DNA of 64,000 nt, taken from Bacteroides sp. 43_108 (GTDB lineage: Bacteria; Bacteroidota; Bacteroidia; Bacteroidales; Bacteroidaceae). Made by a program: the position numbers and the translations under genes. Of the stretch, positions 18,787-29,999 are shown piece after piece. The DNA is taken from assembly GCA_001915545.1 (NCBI GenBank), contig MNQS01000134.1:7663-71662 (forward strand), written 5' to 3'. Position 1 is the first letter of the stretch. Each line of letters opens with the position of its first letter. Below the pieces are notes generated by a model, which saw only the letters and a program-made list of their open reading frames with translations, ran no database searches and was not told where the DNA came from.

Positions 18787-19578
18787 TCAGTAATCAAGCG
18801 GTTGGAACTTTGCCGGTTTCGTATCAATCGGAACTCGACCCAATATCAGCGTACCTCCAAGTACTGTAACATTACTCAATTCTGCCGGCTTGATATAATA
18901 TGCGGGATTAGTAACATAATTAGGATTGCCGAATAACCGATTGCGCAGTTTTACGAATTTGGAGCGTGAACATTTCATGGCTTCTTCAGGTACACTGTAG
19001 GTTACTGCTTCCTTAACAGCCTCAACGTTACGGCATTCAAAGCAGTGGATGCCGTCATCAGATACTGCCCGCATGATAAGACCCGGCAGACCATTCAACC
19101 GCCACGGCCCCCAGCGTGTAGGCAAGCTCTCTGCGAACCATACATTCCATAACCTGCCGCCGTATTCTCCTGTAGCTTTCTGACACGGGTGGCCGCATAT
19201 CGTATCGTATTCGGCCTGCAATGTCCAATTTATCTTTTCTAATTTTTCAGATGTAAGGTATCGGTAGGGCGGTACGGTTTCCACAGATGTGATATTTCCT
19301 TGCGGATAGTTCAGCCATGTAGTCGGCACGTACAGCAGTTGTTCTGACCTGTCATTCTCACCATTATGTCGCTTTCGTCCCATTGTACATGCCATGTCTT
19401 TTGCCACCTGTAACGTAAGACCGTAATTCACATCCGTGTCTTCGCCTTGTGCATTTGAGGTATGGCACGTATAATCATAGTCAGCCACTAAAAAAGTATG
19501 AGCGATACTGTCTTTCGTCTGCCCATAAGCAACAAAAGAGAAAATACATAACATTGCAAAAACAATTTTCTTCTTCAT
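18787..19578 (-). CDS. GLPGLI family protein
   Basis: A 263-residue exported protein with a signal peptide (MKKKIVFAMLCIFSFVAYGQ). The defining motif is seen in full as RLNGLPGLIMRA around residue 160, preceded by the typical WNVWFAESLPTRWGPW stretch. The family is confined to Bacteroidetes, its biochemical role is not established, and its genes commonly sit beside an outer-membrane receptor, as here with the barrel gene 11 bases downstream. Cysteines in the central part (CGHPCQK, HCFECRN) may form disulfides in the periplasm; that is inference. Confidence 0.9.
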   Translation of the reverse strand: MKKKIVFAMLCIFSFVAYGQTKDSIAHTFLVADYDYTCHTSNAQGEDTDVNYGLTLQVAKDMACTMGRKRHNGENDRSEQLLYVPTTWLNYPQGNITSVETVPPYRYLTSEKLEKINWTLQAEYDTICGHPCQKATGEYGGRLWNVWFAESLPTRWGPWRLNGLPGLIMRAVSDDGIHCFECRNVEAVKEAVTYSVPEEAMKCSRSKFVKLRNRLFGNPNYVTNPAYYIKPAELSNVTVLGGTLILGRVPIDTKPAKFQPLDY

Positions 19579-20184
19579 AGTATATAATTTTAATTTAAAT
19601 ACAAATATTCAGCGATTATTGTCTGTGGTTTTTCTTGGTATAATCTTTTTTACTAAAACGAATATACTTCTAAAAATATAAAATGCAAATTATGCAATTA
19701 TTTTGGTTAGTGTATTTTAAGACAGTTTAAAACAGATTTAAAATAATAATAAAATATGTTTCACTGAAATCTGAAATATGGCGATAAAATCGTAGAATTT
19801 ATAGTGCCCAATTATAGTATTTAAACGATTACGACTATTTTCCCCTGAGTTTAAGGTTGCAGAGATTTTTCTGATTGTACCTTTCTTATTTTTATCATTA
19901 TTTCAATATCTTTGCATATGAGTTAAAAATAGAAAATAAAGGTAGAACAATCGGGTTAAAGTATCTATTAATTAATAAATGCATGTAAATGGTTGACTGT
20001 ACAATAGAGAAAATTTATTAGGATCGTTAGCACATGATGCAGTAATGTCCATTCAGCCTTAAGATATATATAATTGCTACGCTATTTAATGTGGATATAC
20101 ACGACTTGATTTTGCCTTCAAAATAGTATTCCCCCTAATGTGTAAGTGAAGGATTTGCAGTGGGGGTATAGTGGATTGAATAAG
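19579..20184. other. AT-rich gene-free stretch before the defence island
   Basis: No convincing gene. The sequence is clearly more AT-rich than the flanking GLPGLI gene and marks the left edge of the island. TATCTTTG (19907-19914) matches the -7 consensus on the plus strand without a good TTG partner, so it is only a possible promoter for the island genes. A C5/G5 inverted pair (around 20128-20176) could form a hairpin just upstream of the radical SAM start. Confidence 0.5.
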
Positions 20185-21524
20185 ATGAAAAAAATAATAG
20201 CTTCAAATTGTATAGGATTGGTAGATGCAGACCTTTTGGACAATGGAACGCGTCATCCTAATCTTGTATTGTTGAAACTGGCGGGTTATTTTCGTGAGCA
20301 TGGTATACCTTATGAACTAATTATTGATACTGAGGCAAATCTTGAATGCTACCAGCGAGTTTACCTTTCTTGTGTTTTTGTATTTACAAAACTCCCCAAG
20401 TTTGTTACTGATTTTCAAATGAAACATCCGAAAACATGGAGGAATAAACTACATATGGGGGGGACGGGATTTTATGCTACAGAGGAAGACCGAGAGAAGT
20501 TTGACGAGATGCGTCGTAAAGATATGGCCCAACTTGCTATGGATCCATTTTTACCAGGATTCTCAATGGCTCATCAAATGCCGGATTATAATATTTATAT
20601 TCCTTATATTGAGCGTGAGATTGAAAAAAAGTAAATGAGGAGAGCAAAAAGTTACAGAAGAAAAACGGTACTGCTCCAACTCCACAAGAAATAGATGCAA
20701 TAGCTGTAAAGTGTCGTAAGAAATACAAGGATTATCTGGATTATAGTATTGGATTTCTTACTCGTGGTTGTATCCGCCAATGTCCATTTTGTGTAAATAA
20801 GGGCGAACGTAGTATCTTGCCATATTCCAATCTTAATGATTTCGTTGACGATAGTCGCCCGTTTATTTATCTCTGGGACGATAATTTTTTATGCTATAAA
20901 AATTGGAAAGCTTTGCTTCAGGAACTTATTGATAGAGGTAAACCTTTTCAATTTCGGCAAGGATTAGATGAACGCGTCTTAGATGACGAACGAGCTGAAA
21001 TGCTCTGTAAAGCACCTTATCATGGTGACTTCATTTTTGCCTTTGATCAATGGAAGGATTGTGAACTAATTAAACGTAAGTTGAAAATATGGAAGCGGCA
21101 CTGTCCTACAAAAACAACCAAGTTTTATTTGTTCTGTGGTTATGAGCTAACAGCGGATGATGACGAAAAGTTATTTACTGATGTTTATTTTTTGTTCTGC
21201 AGAATTCAAATACTTATGAGTTTCGGCTGTCTTGGTTATGTTATGCGTCACGCTGATTATATAAACCATCGTCTTGGTAATATTTATACACAAGTAGCGC
21301 GATGGTGTAATCAACCTCAGTTTTATAAGAAAATGTCTTTTGAGGAGTTTGTATTTAGAAATCAATCTTATCAAGAAGAGCATTCTTCGTCTAAAAAGAT
21401 TTGTAAGTCACTTGCCACATACAAAGAATTTAAGGATACATTTGCAGATAAGTGGGGGCAGATTGAACCCTTATTTAAAATGAAATATGAATCTACAATA
21501 AATCCAGTTAACTGGGAAGGGTAA
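20185..21524 (+). pseudogene. Radical SAM protein, split by a one-base frameshift
   Basis: Two adjacent frames read as one protein of about 446 residues. The N-terminal part (MKKIIASNCIGLVDADLLDN) resembles the Rossmann-like, cobalamin-binding-type domain often placed before radical SAM cores. The second part carries CIRQCPFC (20769-20792), the CX3CX2C motif that holds the 4Fe-4S cluster and generates a 5'-deoxyadenosyl radical. The first frame stops at TAA 20632-20634 directly after A7-G; reading one base back continues smoothly (VNEESKKLQKK). The cysteine motif lies in the gap between the two ATG-started frames, so it is made only if the frames are joined. ATG 20185 is preferred over GTG 20146. 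dptF begins 5 bases after the stop, so it belongs to the dpt transcript. Substrate unknown; a role in DNA modification or signalling is speculation. Confidence 0.78.
20624..20634 (+). other. A7-G frameshift site in the radical SAM gene
   Basis: Zero-frame codons are GAA AAA AAG TAA. Bases 20625-20631 form A AAA AAG, the heptamer used for -1 programmed frameshifting in dnaX; a -1 slip restores the downstream frame. A lost A in a run of eight, by mutation or sequencing error, explains it equally well. I see no convincing downstream stimulator stem. Confidence 0.7.
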
Positions 21525-21529
21525 GAAAT

Positions 21530-23200
21530 ATGGATGAAACAGCACTTGTAAAAATATTTAGAAGGTTATGTCAAGGGTCTAAAGAGTCTGTTCAAAGTGG
21601 TTTGGAACTTGATAAGTTTGACAATTATATGCACGTTGAACGACCTATTGATAAGGCCGTTAGAGATACAATGGATGAGATCCGCATTGAAGGAGGTGGT
21701 ATTTTGTTTTTAGTAGGTAGTGCCGGTGATGGCAAATCGCATATGATTTCAACTTTGAAAAATGATTATGCTGATTTTGAGTTTAGGAACGATGCTTCTG
21801 AAAGTCCTTGGCCAAACGTTGCATCTATTGATGCATTGAAAATCTTTCTTAATAACTACAAGGATGCAACTCTCCATACAACAACTACAAAAATGCTTGT
21901 AGCTATTAACATGGGAAAGTTGAGCGCTTTTATTGATGATGACGAAGTACAAACAGAGTTCTCAGAAATAGCTAATTGTGCAAGGACGCTCTTCGATGAG
22001 GACGATCTTCGTCATAAAGAGACAAATCGTGTGAGGATTGTGTCTTTTGCCAATCATCAGATTTTTGAGTTATTCCCGGAGTATAAAGATTCCATATATC
22101 CGATAGATTCATTTTTTATTAAAAAAGTACTTAGTAAGATTACGGACAATTCATGCGACAATTTTTTTCGAACAGCGTTTAACAATTCAAAACCTGTTGG
22201 AACAGATTTTGATCCTTGTTATGTTAATTACCAACTACTCTGCATTCCTGCTTTACAGGATACTATTGTAAAAATTATCATTGAGGCAATTATTCGCTTC
22301 AAATTGATGTTGACTCCTCGTGAGTTATTCGATTTTATCTACAGAATTGTTATACCTGATAGCTATGAAACATTCAATTCTAGCAAGGACTTTTTCAAAT
22401 CGTTGTTACCAAGTCTATTGTTCGAAGGTGGAGAAAACAAGATAATGAAATGTCTATCAATGCTTGATCCGCTTAAGCATGGAAGTATTGAACATAATGA
22501 CTACTTAGCAGAGTTGTTTACATCAGTAGCAATTCCTGAAGCAGAGTGTTTTAGCATTCTCAAAAGTAGGTTACATCCTCGATTTTTTGAGATCATTGAT
22601 GAATATTACAAGAATAACAGATATAACATTGGGGATATTTCGAAACTTTTGTTTCGTATGAAGCATTTGATGAAGTATCACTCTGAATCCGTTGAGTATA
22701 GATCATTTCTTAGCATACTATGCGGTTACTATGATAATGATGAGGATCGTTTGTTCCCCCTTTATGAAACTATACAACGTAGTATTCCTCATTTATATGG
22801 CTCATACACAGACAAACAAAATTTAGTTCCTCTTGATATACAAGGCAAGGAATACAAATTATTTGTCAGTTGTGATAACTTGAAGCCAAATCCTCAGGAA
22901 ACAGTACCTTTTGATGTAAACAATCGTAATAAGTTTGTTGTCGAAATAGTTTCTTATTGGAAGATAAATGCTCCTGTACCGCCACTTAAAGTAGAGTATC
23001 AGTTGTATGAATACTTATGTAAGATCCAAAAGGGAAAACTGGCACAAACTGATGACCGCAATCACAATCTTTTATTTTACGGCTTTATTAGTAATTTAGT
23101 ACAACAGACGGATTTTAAAGAAAAGGTTATTATCCTTACTTCAGATAATCAGCAGTTAACATTATCACGGACATTCGGTAAAAAAATCACATTGAAATGA
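21530..23200 (+). CDS. dptF: DNA phosphorothioation-dependent restriction protein DptF-like ATPase
   Basis: A 556-residue P-loop ATPase. Residues 63-71, GSAGDGKSH, form the Walker A motif within the DptF-like context MHVERPIDKAVRDTMDEI ... GGILFLVGSAGDGKS, and the following FRNDASESPWPN stretch also fits the family. In known systems DptF, DptG and DptH (DndFGH) form the restriction module that attacks DNA lacking phosphorothioate marks made by DndABCDE. Its stop overlaps the start of dptG by four bases (ATGA), implying translational coupling. Codon usage is AT-rich, unlike flanking housekeeping genes, consistent with horizontal acquisition. The assignment is from remembered family features and length; I am fairly sure. 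Confidence 0.82.
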   Translation: MDETALVKIFRRLCQGSKESVQSGLELDKFDNYMHVERPIDKAVRDTMDEIRIEGGGILFLVGSAGDGKSHMISTLKNDYADFEFRNDASESPWPNVASIDALKIFLNNYKDATLHTTTTKMLVAINMGKLSAFIDDDEVQTEFSEIANCARTLFDEDDLRHKETNRVRIVSFANHQIFELFPEYKDSIYPIDSFFIKKVLSKITDNSCDNFFRTAFNNSKPVGTDFDPCYVNYQLLCIPALQDTIVKIIIEAIIRFKLMLTPRELFDFIYRIVIPDSYETFNSSKDFFKSLLPSLLFEGGENKIMKCLSMLDPLKHGSIEHNDYLAELFTSVAIPEAECFSILKSRLHPRFFEIIDEYYKNNRYNIGDISKLLFRMKHLMKYHSESVEYRSFLSILCGYYDNDEDRLFPLYETIQRSIPHLYGSYTDKQNLVPLDIQGKEYKLFVSCDNLKPNPQETVPFDVNNRNKFVVEIVSYWKINAPVPPLKVEYQLYEYLCKIQKGKLAQTDDRNHNLLFYGFISNLVQQTDFKEKVIILTSDNQQLTLSRTFGKKITLK

Positions 23201-24672
23201 TTGGGTTCTCAGAAACAAACTTTCTCAGGGAGTATATTAAACCTAAGAAGGATAAAAAGACAGGTATGATTAAGGATAAGTTAGAGGATAACTTCCAAAC
23301 AGGCAAACAGAAGTTACTTCCTTTTACTCTTAATCCTATAAGCGGTAGTGTATATGATGGTAACTGTGGTTTAAATGGTGTAACAGGTGAGTTTTATCGT
23401 ATAAAGGTGAACTCAACAGTTGAGCCTATCTACTCTCCACAAGACACCGAAAAAACTTTGCGTAAAGAACTGAAAAACAAGTTTAAGATGCCAGCTGATG
23501 ATATTGAGCGCTTCGTCAAAGTGTTCAATGATGTGATGTTTGAAAATGAAACTATCAACGTAATTGACCTCTCGTTTTTTTCTTTCGTACCTATGAAATA
23601 TTTTGGTAAAGCCCATGATAAAAATAAGAGAGTGAATAAATACAAGAGTGGTCAATCTAAGATTGCTGACTATTATGTGTCTATTGCTGAAAATATTGGT
23701 GTGGAGTTTGATATGAAAGAAAAAGACTTATTCTCAGAGGTGGTGAATGAATGCTTGCAAAAGGATTCTTTCGTTACCCGTGCAGAGCGTGACAAATACT
23801 TCATTTTACCTTTTGTAAAATCTCAATTTTCAGAGGACATCAAATGGTTGATGAAGCAAAACAATAACATCATTGTAAAATATTTGCCATTAATGCTTTA
23901 TTTCTACGCATCATACTCACTTATGCAGACACTGATGTTCATGAATAAGGCTAATTGGCAATACTCAACAGATAAGCCACGTCCGATAACTTTCATGTTG
24001 TCATCTGAACGTGCATCAGAAGGACAGGCTGCAGTAAAGAAAGGTTGGTCAGCTCAAGATCATTTTCCTGAAACTTTCCTAAATAAGTTATCTGCTTATG
24101 CGCAGACACTTGATATTCTTAACTCCATGTTTGAGGATGAGGAGGAACTAATGACATTCCATTCCATTTTGGAACGTTTCAGGAAAATGGAATTTACCGA
24201 GGAAGCGAAATCCATCTGCGAAAAGGTCCTTAATACGTATCAGGATTACAAATATGAACTGCTAGAAGGCCGTGAAACAGAACCACATCCAATAGCAGAT
24301 AAGAAAGAGGTAAATATCAATAGCTTTGAAGAGTTTGTGGACCTTCTTTTGGATCGTTGTTTGACTTATCAGTCAATTGACTACCCACGTATGAAAGTGG
24401 CACTTTATTCTCTTGTCAGTATCAAGATGTTTGAAAAGAGACGAGACTACAGTGTGCTTGTTCTTGACGAGGAAATGCTTTTATTTCTAGTTGCCATGAT
24501 GGTAAAGGAAGACAGAATACGTATGGAGGAACTCTATAAAAGATTCCATGAGTATGGCATTGATTTTTCTTTCCAGACAAAGAATGCCATTAGTGATTAT
24601 TTACTTAAGTTAAACCTATTAGAACGCAAGAGCGATTCGGGAGAAGCACAATATGTACGAGTTGTTTTTTAA
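23197..24672 (+). CDS. dptG: DNA phosphorothioation-dependent restriction protein DptG-like
   Basis: A 491-residue protein without recognisable catalytic motifs. The segment LPLMLYFYASYSLMQTLMFMN followed by RPITFMLSSERASEG and a tryptophan-containing KKGWSAQDHFPE is what I recall of the DptG family, and the position between dptF and dptH supports it. In characterised systems DptG is required together with DptF and DptH for phosphorothioation-dependent restriction, though its biochemical role is less clear than that of DptH. The C-terminal part (about 380-490) looks all-helical and may be a winged-helix-like domain (KAISDYLLKLNLLERK-like pattern). The gene overlaps dptF by 4 bases and dptH by about 20. 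Confidence 0.78.
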   Translation: MIGFSETNFLREYIKPKKDKKTGMIKDKLEDNFQTGKQKLLPFTLNPISGSVYDGNCGLNGVTGEFYRIKVNSTVEPIYSPQDTEKTLRKELKNKFKMPADDIERFVKVFNDVMFENETINVIDLSFFSFVPMKYFGKAHDKNKRVNKYKSGQSKIADYYVSIAENIGVEFDMKEKDLFSEVVNECLQKDSFVTRAERDKYFILPFVKSQFSEDIKWLMKQNNNIIVKYLPLMLYFYASYSLMQTLMFMNKANWQYSTDKPRPITFMLSSERASEGQAAVKKGWSAQDHFPETFLNKLSAYAQTLDILNSMFEDEEELMTFHSILERFRKMEFTEEAKSICEKVLNTYQDYKYELLEGRETEPHPIADKKEVNINSFEEFVDLLLDRCLTYQSIDYPRMKVALYSLVSIKMFEKRRDYSVLVLDEEMLLFLVAMMVKEDRIRMEELYKRFHEYGIDFSFQTKNAISDYLLKLNLLERKSDSGEAQYVRVVF

Positions 24673-27600
24673 TTTCCTTATCGAAGAACTATTGGTTCGT
24701 TATTTTAAGAAGATTAACGTAGAGCCTGGTGATAAGTTCTACATAGTAATAGAAGATGTCGTATTTCGTCAGAACTTTTATAAGTCGTTACATAATTCTG
24801 CATTTACTTATAAGCAGAAAATCTGTTTTCCCGGTTATGAGAAATATGGTATAGGGGCATCCGAATATGATACCGTTGCATTTAAATGTACAAATAATGG
24901 AACACAGATTATCGTAAGTGGTTGTGATGATGCTGGTGATGGCTTCCAAACGATGATACGAAACAATATTGGAGTCGCTGACAATCCTATTAGCGAAATG
25001 GCAGCTCTTTTCATTCTTCCTGGCAATAATGCCATTGAGACTTTGTTGAGTGCAGGTAGAAACTTACAAGAAAAGCCATATCCTTTGTGCCTGGATTCTA
25101 TTACTCAAGCTATCTATAATAAAATAGAGGGCAAGATCAATATTATAGAAAAGGAGTATCTCCGCAATCATGTTAAGCGTCTTTGTTTAGAGGACGATTA
25201 TACCTCATTGTTTGACTTTGCACCTGTATTCTCCATCCTTCAGAAATCAAGCTTGAAAGGTAACTTTGCCATGCTTGACACATTCGAAGACTCTGAGATC
25301 TATGATAACATGTTTGCTGCAACAGACATCAACATCAAGGAACGTGTGAAAGACAATGCAAGTGCATTTGCCACTATTAGTGAAATGATGAGTGAAGCGT
25401 ATGAGCAAGATCAGTACAAACGCTTATGTACATATCTGGACGCAAAACTAGCAAGTAAGATTTCATGTGGCAAGGTTAATTGGAAGATGCTTGACTATAA
25501 GGAAATTCGTAAGAGTCATGAATTTGTAGTGGGCAATCCGACCATAACACGACCTCGATTCAAAGTTGATGGGAGTGCAGAACTTTTGGTTAACATTACA
25601 GGGCCGAAGAATGAGAAGACCTCAAAGAGTTTTGTTATAGTATGCGATCCTATTCTTTCTTCCAGAAGTCTTAAAGCTTGTTTTAACAAGGAGCTAAAGG
25701 ATTATCTACATGGTAAGGTTGCAAAAGTTTCTGGATGCAACCTTTTGTTCAATTTAACGAAGAAGGTTCAGAAAGACAAAATTGGTGACGAAAAAAACTA
25801 TCATGAGGTGTCTGTTATTCAATTGCAGACCAAGAATGTATTCCAAAGTATTTCTCATTATTTTACCATTGATGCGAATGGAAATATAGTGGTTAATGTA
25901 CCTGACTCAGAAGATGGTTTTACTATTGGCTTAGGTACTAATTTTATAACATATGACGGAATTTCACCAGTTGAATTAGATGACAATACGGCCATTCGCG
26001 TTAACATTGACCATAATGCAACAGACGAACCTATCATTCCATTTAAATTTGGTGATAAAATTCTCAATATACGATTCAAATACAAAGGTGATAAGACCCC
26101 AACCTTAACTCCTGGTTCTGTTATTGATTCTATTTGGGGAGAAGAAGAGGGTGGTTATACACATGATGGTGAAGATGGTGATATTACTGGCACTGTTAAT
26201 GGGCCTCAAGGTCCTGTTTACATTCACGATCGTTTTCGTAAGTTGGTAAGTTTGGAGAAACGCATGGTCGATCAGGAATCTCCATATTTATATATAGAGA
26301 AGAATGAATTTAGCGGTGAAGATAATACAAAGACACAAAACTTTTCAATTGCTTACGATATTGATTTAGCACTCTCTAGAATCTTCAGGTATTTCAAGAA
26401 CATGAATACTGTTCCTTCATTTATACGACCAGATGAAGAATTATGCAAACTTTATAAGCATTATATTGATGCTGTACACAAGAATATGCAAAACATATCA
26501 ACAGTAGAAAGCTTTAATAATACTGATTCGTTTAATATAGCTAAACTGGGTGTTGTCGAGAAGGAAGATGGTACAATAATGTTGTCCCCTTTTCATCCTC
26601 TAATGGTGTCATATGCTTTACAAATGGTTGAATCCGTTGATTCGGTAGAGTACAACAAAAAGGTAATAGATGAGCTTTCACCTCTCTACTTGATGCCATA
26701 CATTTATTATGGGAATAGCGTGTTGAAGGCTATCAGTAGCACTGAAACAGAAGACATTCTCACATGGGTGAAATACGATAAAGCTGATAATGCACAGCAT
26801 ATTTACGGTTCTAAATCAACATCAAAATTGATAACGGATAAGATTAAAAATTTCATTGACAACTTCAAATATTATTTCCCTGATGTTGATTGTCCTATTC
26901 GCATTAGTGCCATTGGATTATCACAATCTGTTGACCTCGTCCGTGGAATTGTTGGTTTTATTGATGCTAGTAGAAAGAAAGGAAATGTACAGCGAATAGA
27001 AGTTCACGAGTATGTTGAAGACATGCTGTCAGATACTTTTTTTGAAAAACTCAATCGTCAGTCAACACGTGACAATATCTCTCAGTTGTTTGAAAAATAT
27101 AACTTTAACGTAGCAGACAAGGAGTTGAATGAGATTATCCGTTTGCTTTTTAGCAGAGTGAGTTATTACAAACACACTTTCAGGGATACCCGCAAGATGG
27201 ATGAGTACAGCCATGTAACATTTTATAAGATTAATTCAGGAACTAATTATACTCCATTACCAGCCAATCAACTTAGAACTGAGGCCTCTCTTGATGGTCT
27301 TGTTTCAATTCCTTCCACAAATCTTAACGGTAGTAACTACTTGATGGGATTCGGTACACGTGGCATGAAGCAGAACGATAGTCCGATATACCAAATGGCA
27401 AAAGATATGAATAGTCTTTATGCCAATTTGCAGAATGAAGGTTTGGCTTCATACAGTCCTGGTCAATGTACCGCCAAAAGGTATAGTTTTAAGGATGCTG
27501 ATTTCTTGCAATCGGTTTATGACAATTCTACTTGGGTGACTTTTGTTTATCCAGAAGTTGATATTGATTTTTTTCTATAAGCAGAAGAATATCTATGTTG

Positions 27601-29879
27601 TGCACTATGTCGAGCAACATTCTATCTCTGCGCGTTTGGAGAGTATAACAGTAACACAACATGTTATCCAGTACAATAAAATGCTCTTTAACTCTCTTCA
27701 AGCCTTCAAGTCGATTATCGGTACAAGTGAGGATTTCAGCCGTAAGATGATTAGCTATTTTAATTGCTTAAACGGAAAATGGCTATTGGAAATTTCCGGA
27801 AAACCTGAACTTATCATGCGCGAGAAGATGAGCCTTGTAGCAACCTGCTTTGTCATGAAACATTTTCTTAATCGTACTGATAATATCGTATGGGTACCTA
27901 TTGCACTTGATGAGATTATGCGTGCTACTGGTTCCATCGGTACAACACAGGACGGATTGTTTTCGAAGAAAGATCTTGGCCTTGATGGACCTATTTCCGA
28001 TGACATACTGATGATGGGTATTCGTCGTAATGATAATGATGAGGTGGATGTGTTCTTCTATCCGGTTGAGGTTAAAGTACTTTCTAATGATTCTGTCAGC
28101 AAAGGTGAGATACAGGTAGCAAATCTCTATAATAATGGGTTTAGGAAAGTCCTTTTTAAAGGAGACACGTTTACCCGAAAAGTTTACAGAGCTTTGTTCG
28201 CATCGCGGTTTTTATCCAATGCAGAAAAGATGCATGCTAACGATCTTATTGCGGATGTTGACTATGAGAAAGTTAATGCATCTCGTTATGAGTTACTTAA
28301 TGTAAAGTTTAAAATCATTGAAAAACTTCCAGAAGAAATTGGTAAGGCAGCACTTGTGGTTTATTCAGATGCTACACCAAAGTCGTTAAGTACAGAATGG
28401 ATAGATGACGTACCTGTATGTCACATTCGTATGATGGAGTCTGATTGTTATCGCATTGTGGCTAACCCAGATAGCGCTCTCCTACAATTTGTTGAGGAAT
28501 CGCCTATTGTAGTAACAGCAAAGCCTGAAACTGATTTATCATTGATACCTTTATGTTGTTCTTCAGATTATACCACTTCACTTCATAAACTCGATGTTGT
28601 TGAATCAGAAAAAGATTGTACTGAAGATAAGAATATAGGAGAAGAACCATTAGTAATGCCTTTGAAGTCTTGTTCTGATGATGATAATTATCTAGAACAG
28701 ATTGACGGATTTTCTCAAGGTGTTAAGGTCAGAATTGGCAAAGATAGAAAGGGGACACCGATAATCTTTGAAGCCAATAATACAAAAAAAGTTTCTCATC
28801 CTAACATGGGTATTGTTGGAGGAATGGGCTTTGGTAAGACGCAATTTGCCCTCTCTCTTATTGCTCAATTTGCCAAAGAAAGTGAACACAATGTTAATGG
28901 ACGTCCTATTGGCATGTTGATATTCGACTATAAGGGCGATGACTATTCTACAGAGGCATTTCTTAACAATGTTAATGGCCAATGCTATAGTTTCAACTTT
29001 CCATTCAATCCTCTTAAACTTGTCGTAACGGATAAAACTAAGTTTATGAATCTGCCAGCTGTAACTGCAGATAGAATAAGTGACTCGTTTGCAAAGGCAT
29101 ACGGGTTAGGACAGGTACAACAGAGCACTATCAAGCAGGTGATTCTTGAAACATACAATGATTTCGGAATTACTAGTAATCCTTCTACATGGAACAAACT
29201 ACAACCAACGATGAGTAATGTCGTGGATAAGTATTTCGAAAAATACGATGCTAAGGATAAAACTTACGCTTTGTTTGATAAACTCAGAGATTATATGATT
29301 TTCACTCCCAATAATAGCGAGTGTGTATCTCTGTTTGAATGGCTTGATGGCGTAAAGGTAATTGATTTGACTCCATATCCTGGAGACACGAAGAAAGTTA
29401 TCGTATCTTTAATTCTTGATCTGTTTTATGAAGAGATGAGGCAGTTGGGTGCAAGTAAACTGGATGATCCATATAGAGAGTTACGTGCCATGATTCTTGT
29501 AGACGAAGCACATCAATTTTTAAACAAGGATTTCAACTCTTTCCGTAATATCATTAGTGAGGGGCGTATGTTTGGTGTTGGTATGGTACTTTCTACACAA
29601 AATCTATCAGATTTTAAATCTGCAAAGCAGGAATATTCACAGTTTATTCTTAGTTGGGTAATACTCCATATGAACAATATAACAAAGTCTGAAGTCGCAA
29701 ATATCTTTGGTTCGAACGATCCAAATTGTCAGGTTTACGTGGATGTTGTGAGTAAAGCAGAGAAGTTCTACGGCATCTGTAAGATTGGTAACGAAGTAAA
29801 AGCTATTCGCATTTTACCATATTATGAGCTTATAAAAAGCGACGAACGTTTCTTGAAAAATATAGAAACTGAAGGATAA
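24653..29879 (+). pseudogene. dptH: DptH-like HerA/FtsK-type ATPase, split by a one-base frameshift
   Basis: Two frames, 24653-27580 and the frame ending 29879, read as one protein of about 1740 residues once a single T is skipped at 27568-27574; this matches the normal DptH size of about 1700. The N-terminal ~970 residues have no motif I can name. After the junction comes a candidate PD-(D/E)xK nuclease core: DDIL (near 27997) and PVEVK (near 28063-28077) with the E-x-K signature. The C-terminal part is a HerA/FtsK-type motor with Walker A GGMGFGKTQ (28819-28845) and Walker B MILVDEAHQ (29490-29516). In known systems DptH provides ATPase and DNA attack. As sequenced, the nuclease-like and motor parts are detached from the N-terminal part. 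The transcript ends at the hairpin 29962-29999. Confidence 0.8.
27568..27580 (+). other. T7 frameshift site in dptH
   Basis: Codons GAT TTT TTT CTA TAA end the first frame. Removing one T gives GAT TTT TTC TAT AAG and continues into the downstream frame (YKQKNIYVVHYVEQ). The change is an extra T in a run of six, or a +1 slip of tRNA-Phe from TTT to TTC. Confidence 0.8.
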
Positions 29880-29961
29880 ATAATATATGACTCTAGTAAA
29901 TATATCGAATTTGGATGAAATTTTAACTATTATCCATTAAAAGATGTTTATAGTAATGAAC

Positions 29962-29999
29962 ATGAAATAGAGTCCCACGTTTGTGGGACTCTATTTCAT
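29962..29999. terminator. 17-bp perfect hairpin after dptH
   Basis: Arms 29962-29978 and 29983-29999 pair perfectly around the loop GTTT. It can end the dpt transcript on the plus strand and, read on the minus strand, could be the 3' hairpin of the candidate tracrRNA. No long T-run follows on either side. Confidence 0.75.

Noticed and set aside
20146-20184. Earlier GTG start for the radical SAM gene
   Set aside because: Adds 13 residues without family match; the ATG at 20185 gives the typical MKKII start.
20185-29879. Claiming both frame breaks as programmed frameshifts
   Set aside because: Two independent recoding events of opposite sign in one operon are less likely than indels or read errors in homopolymers; only the A AAA AAG site is kept as a possibility.
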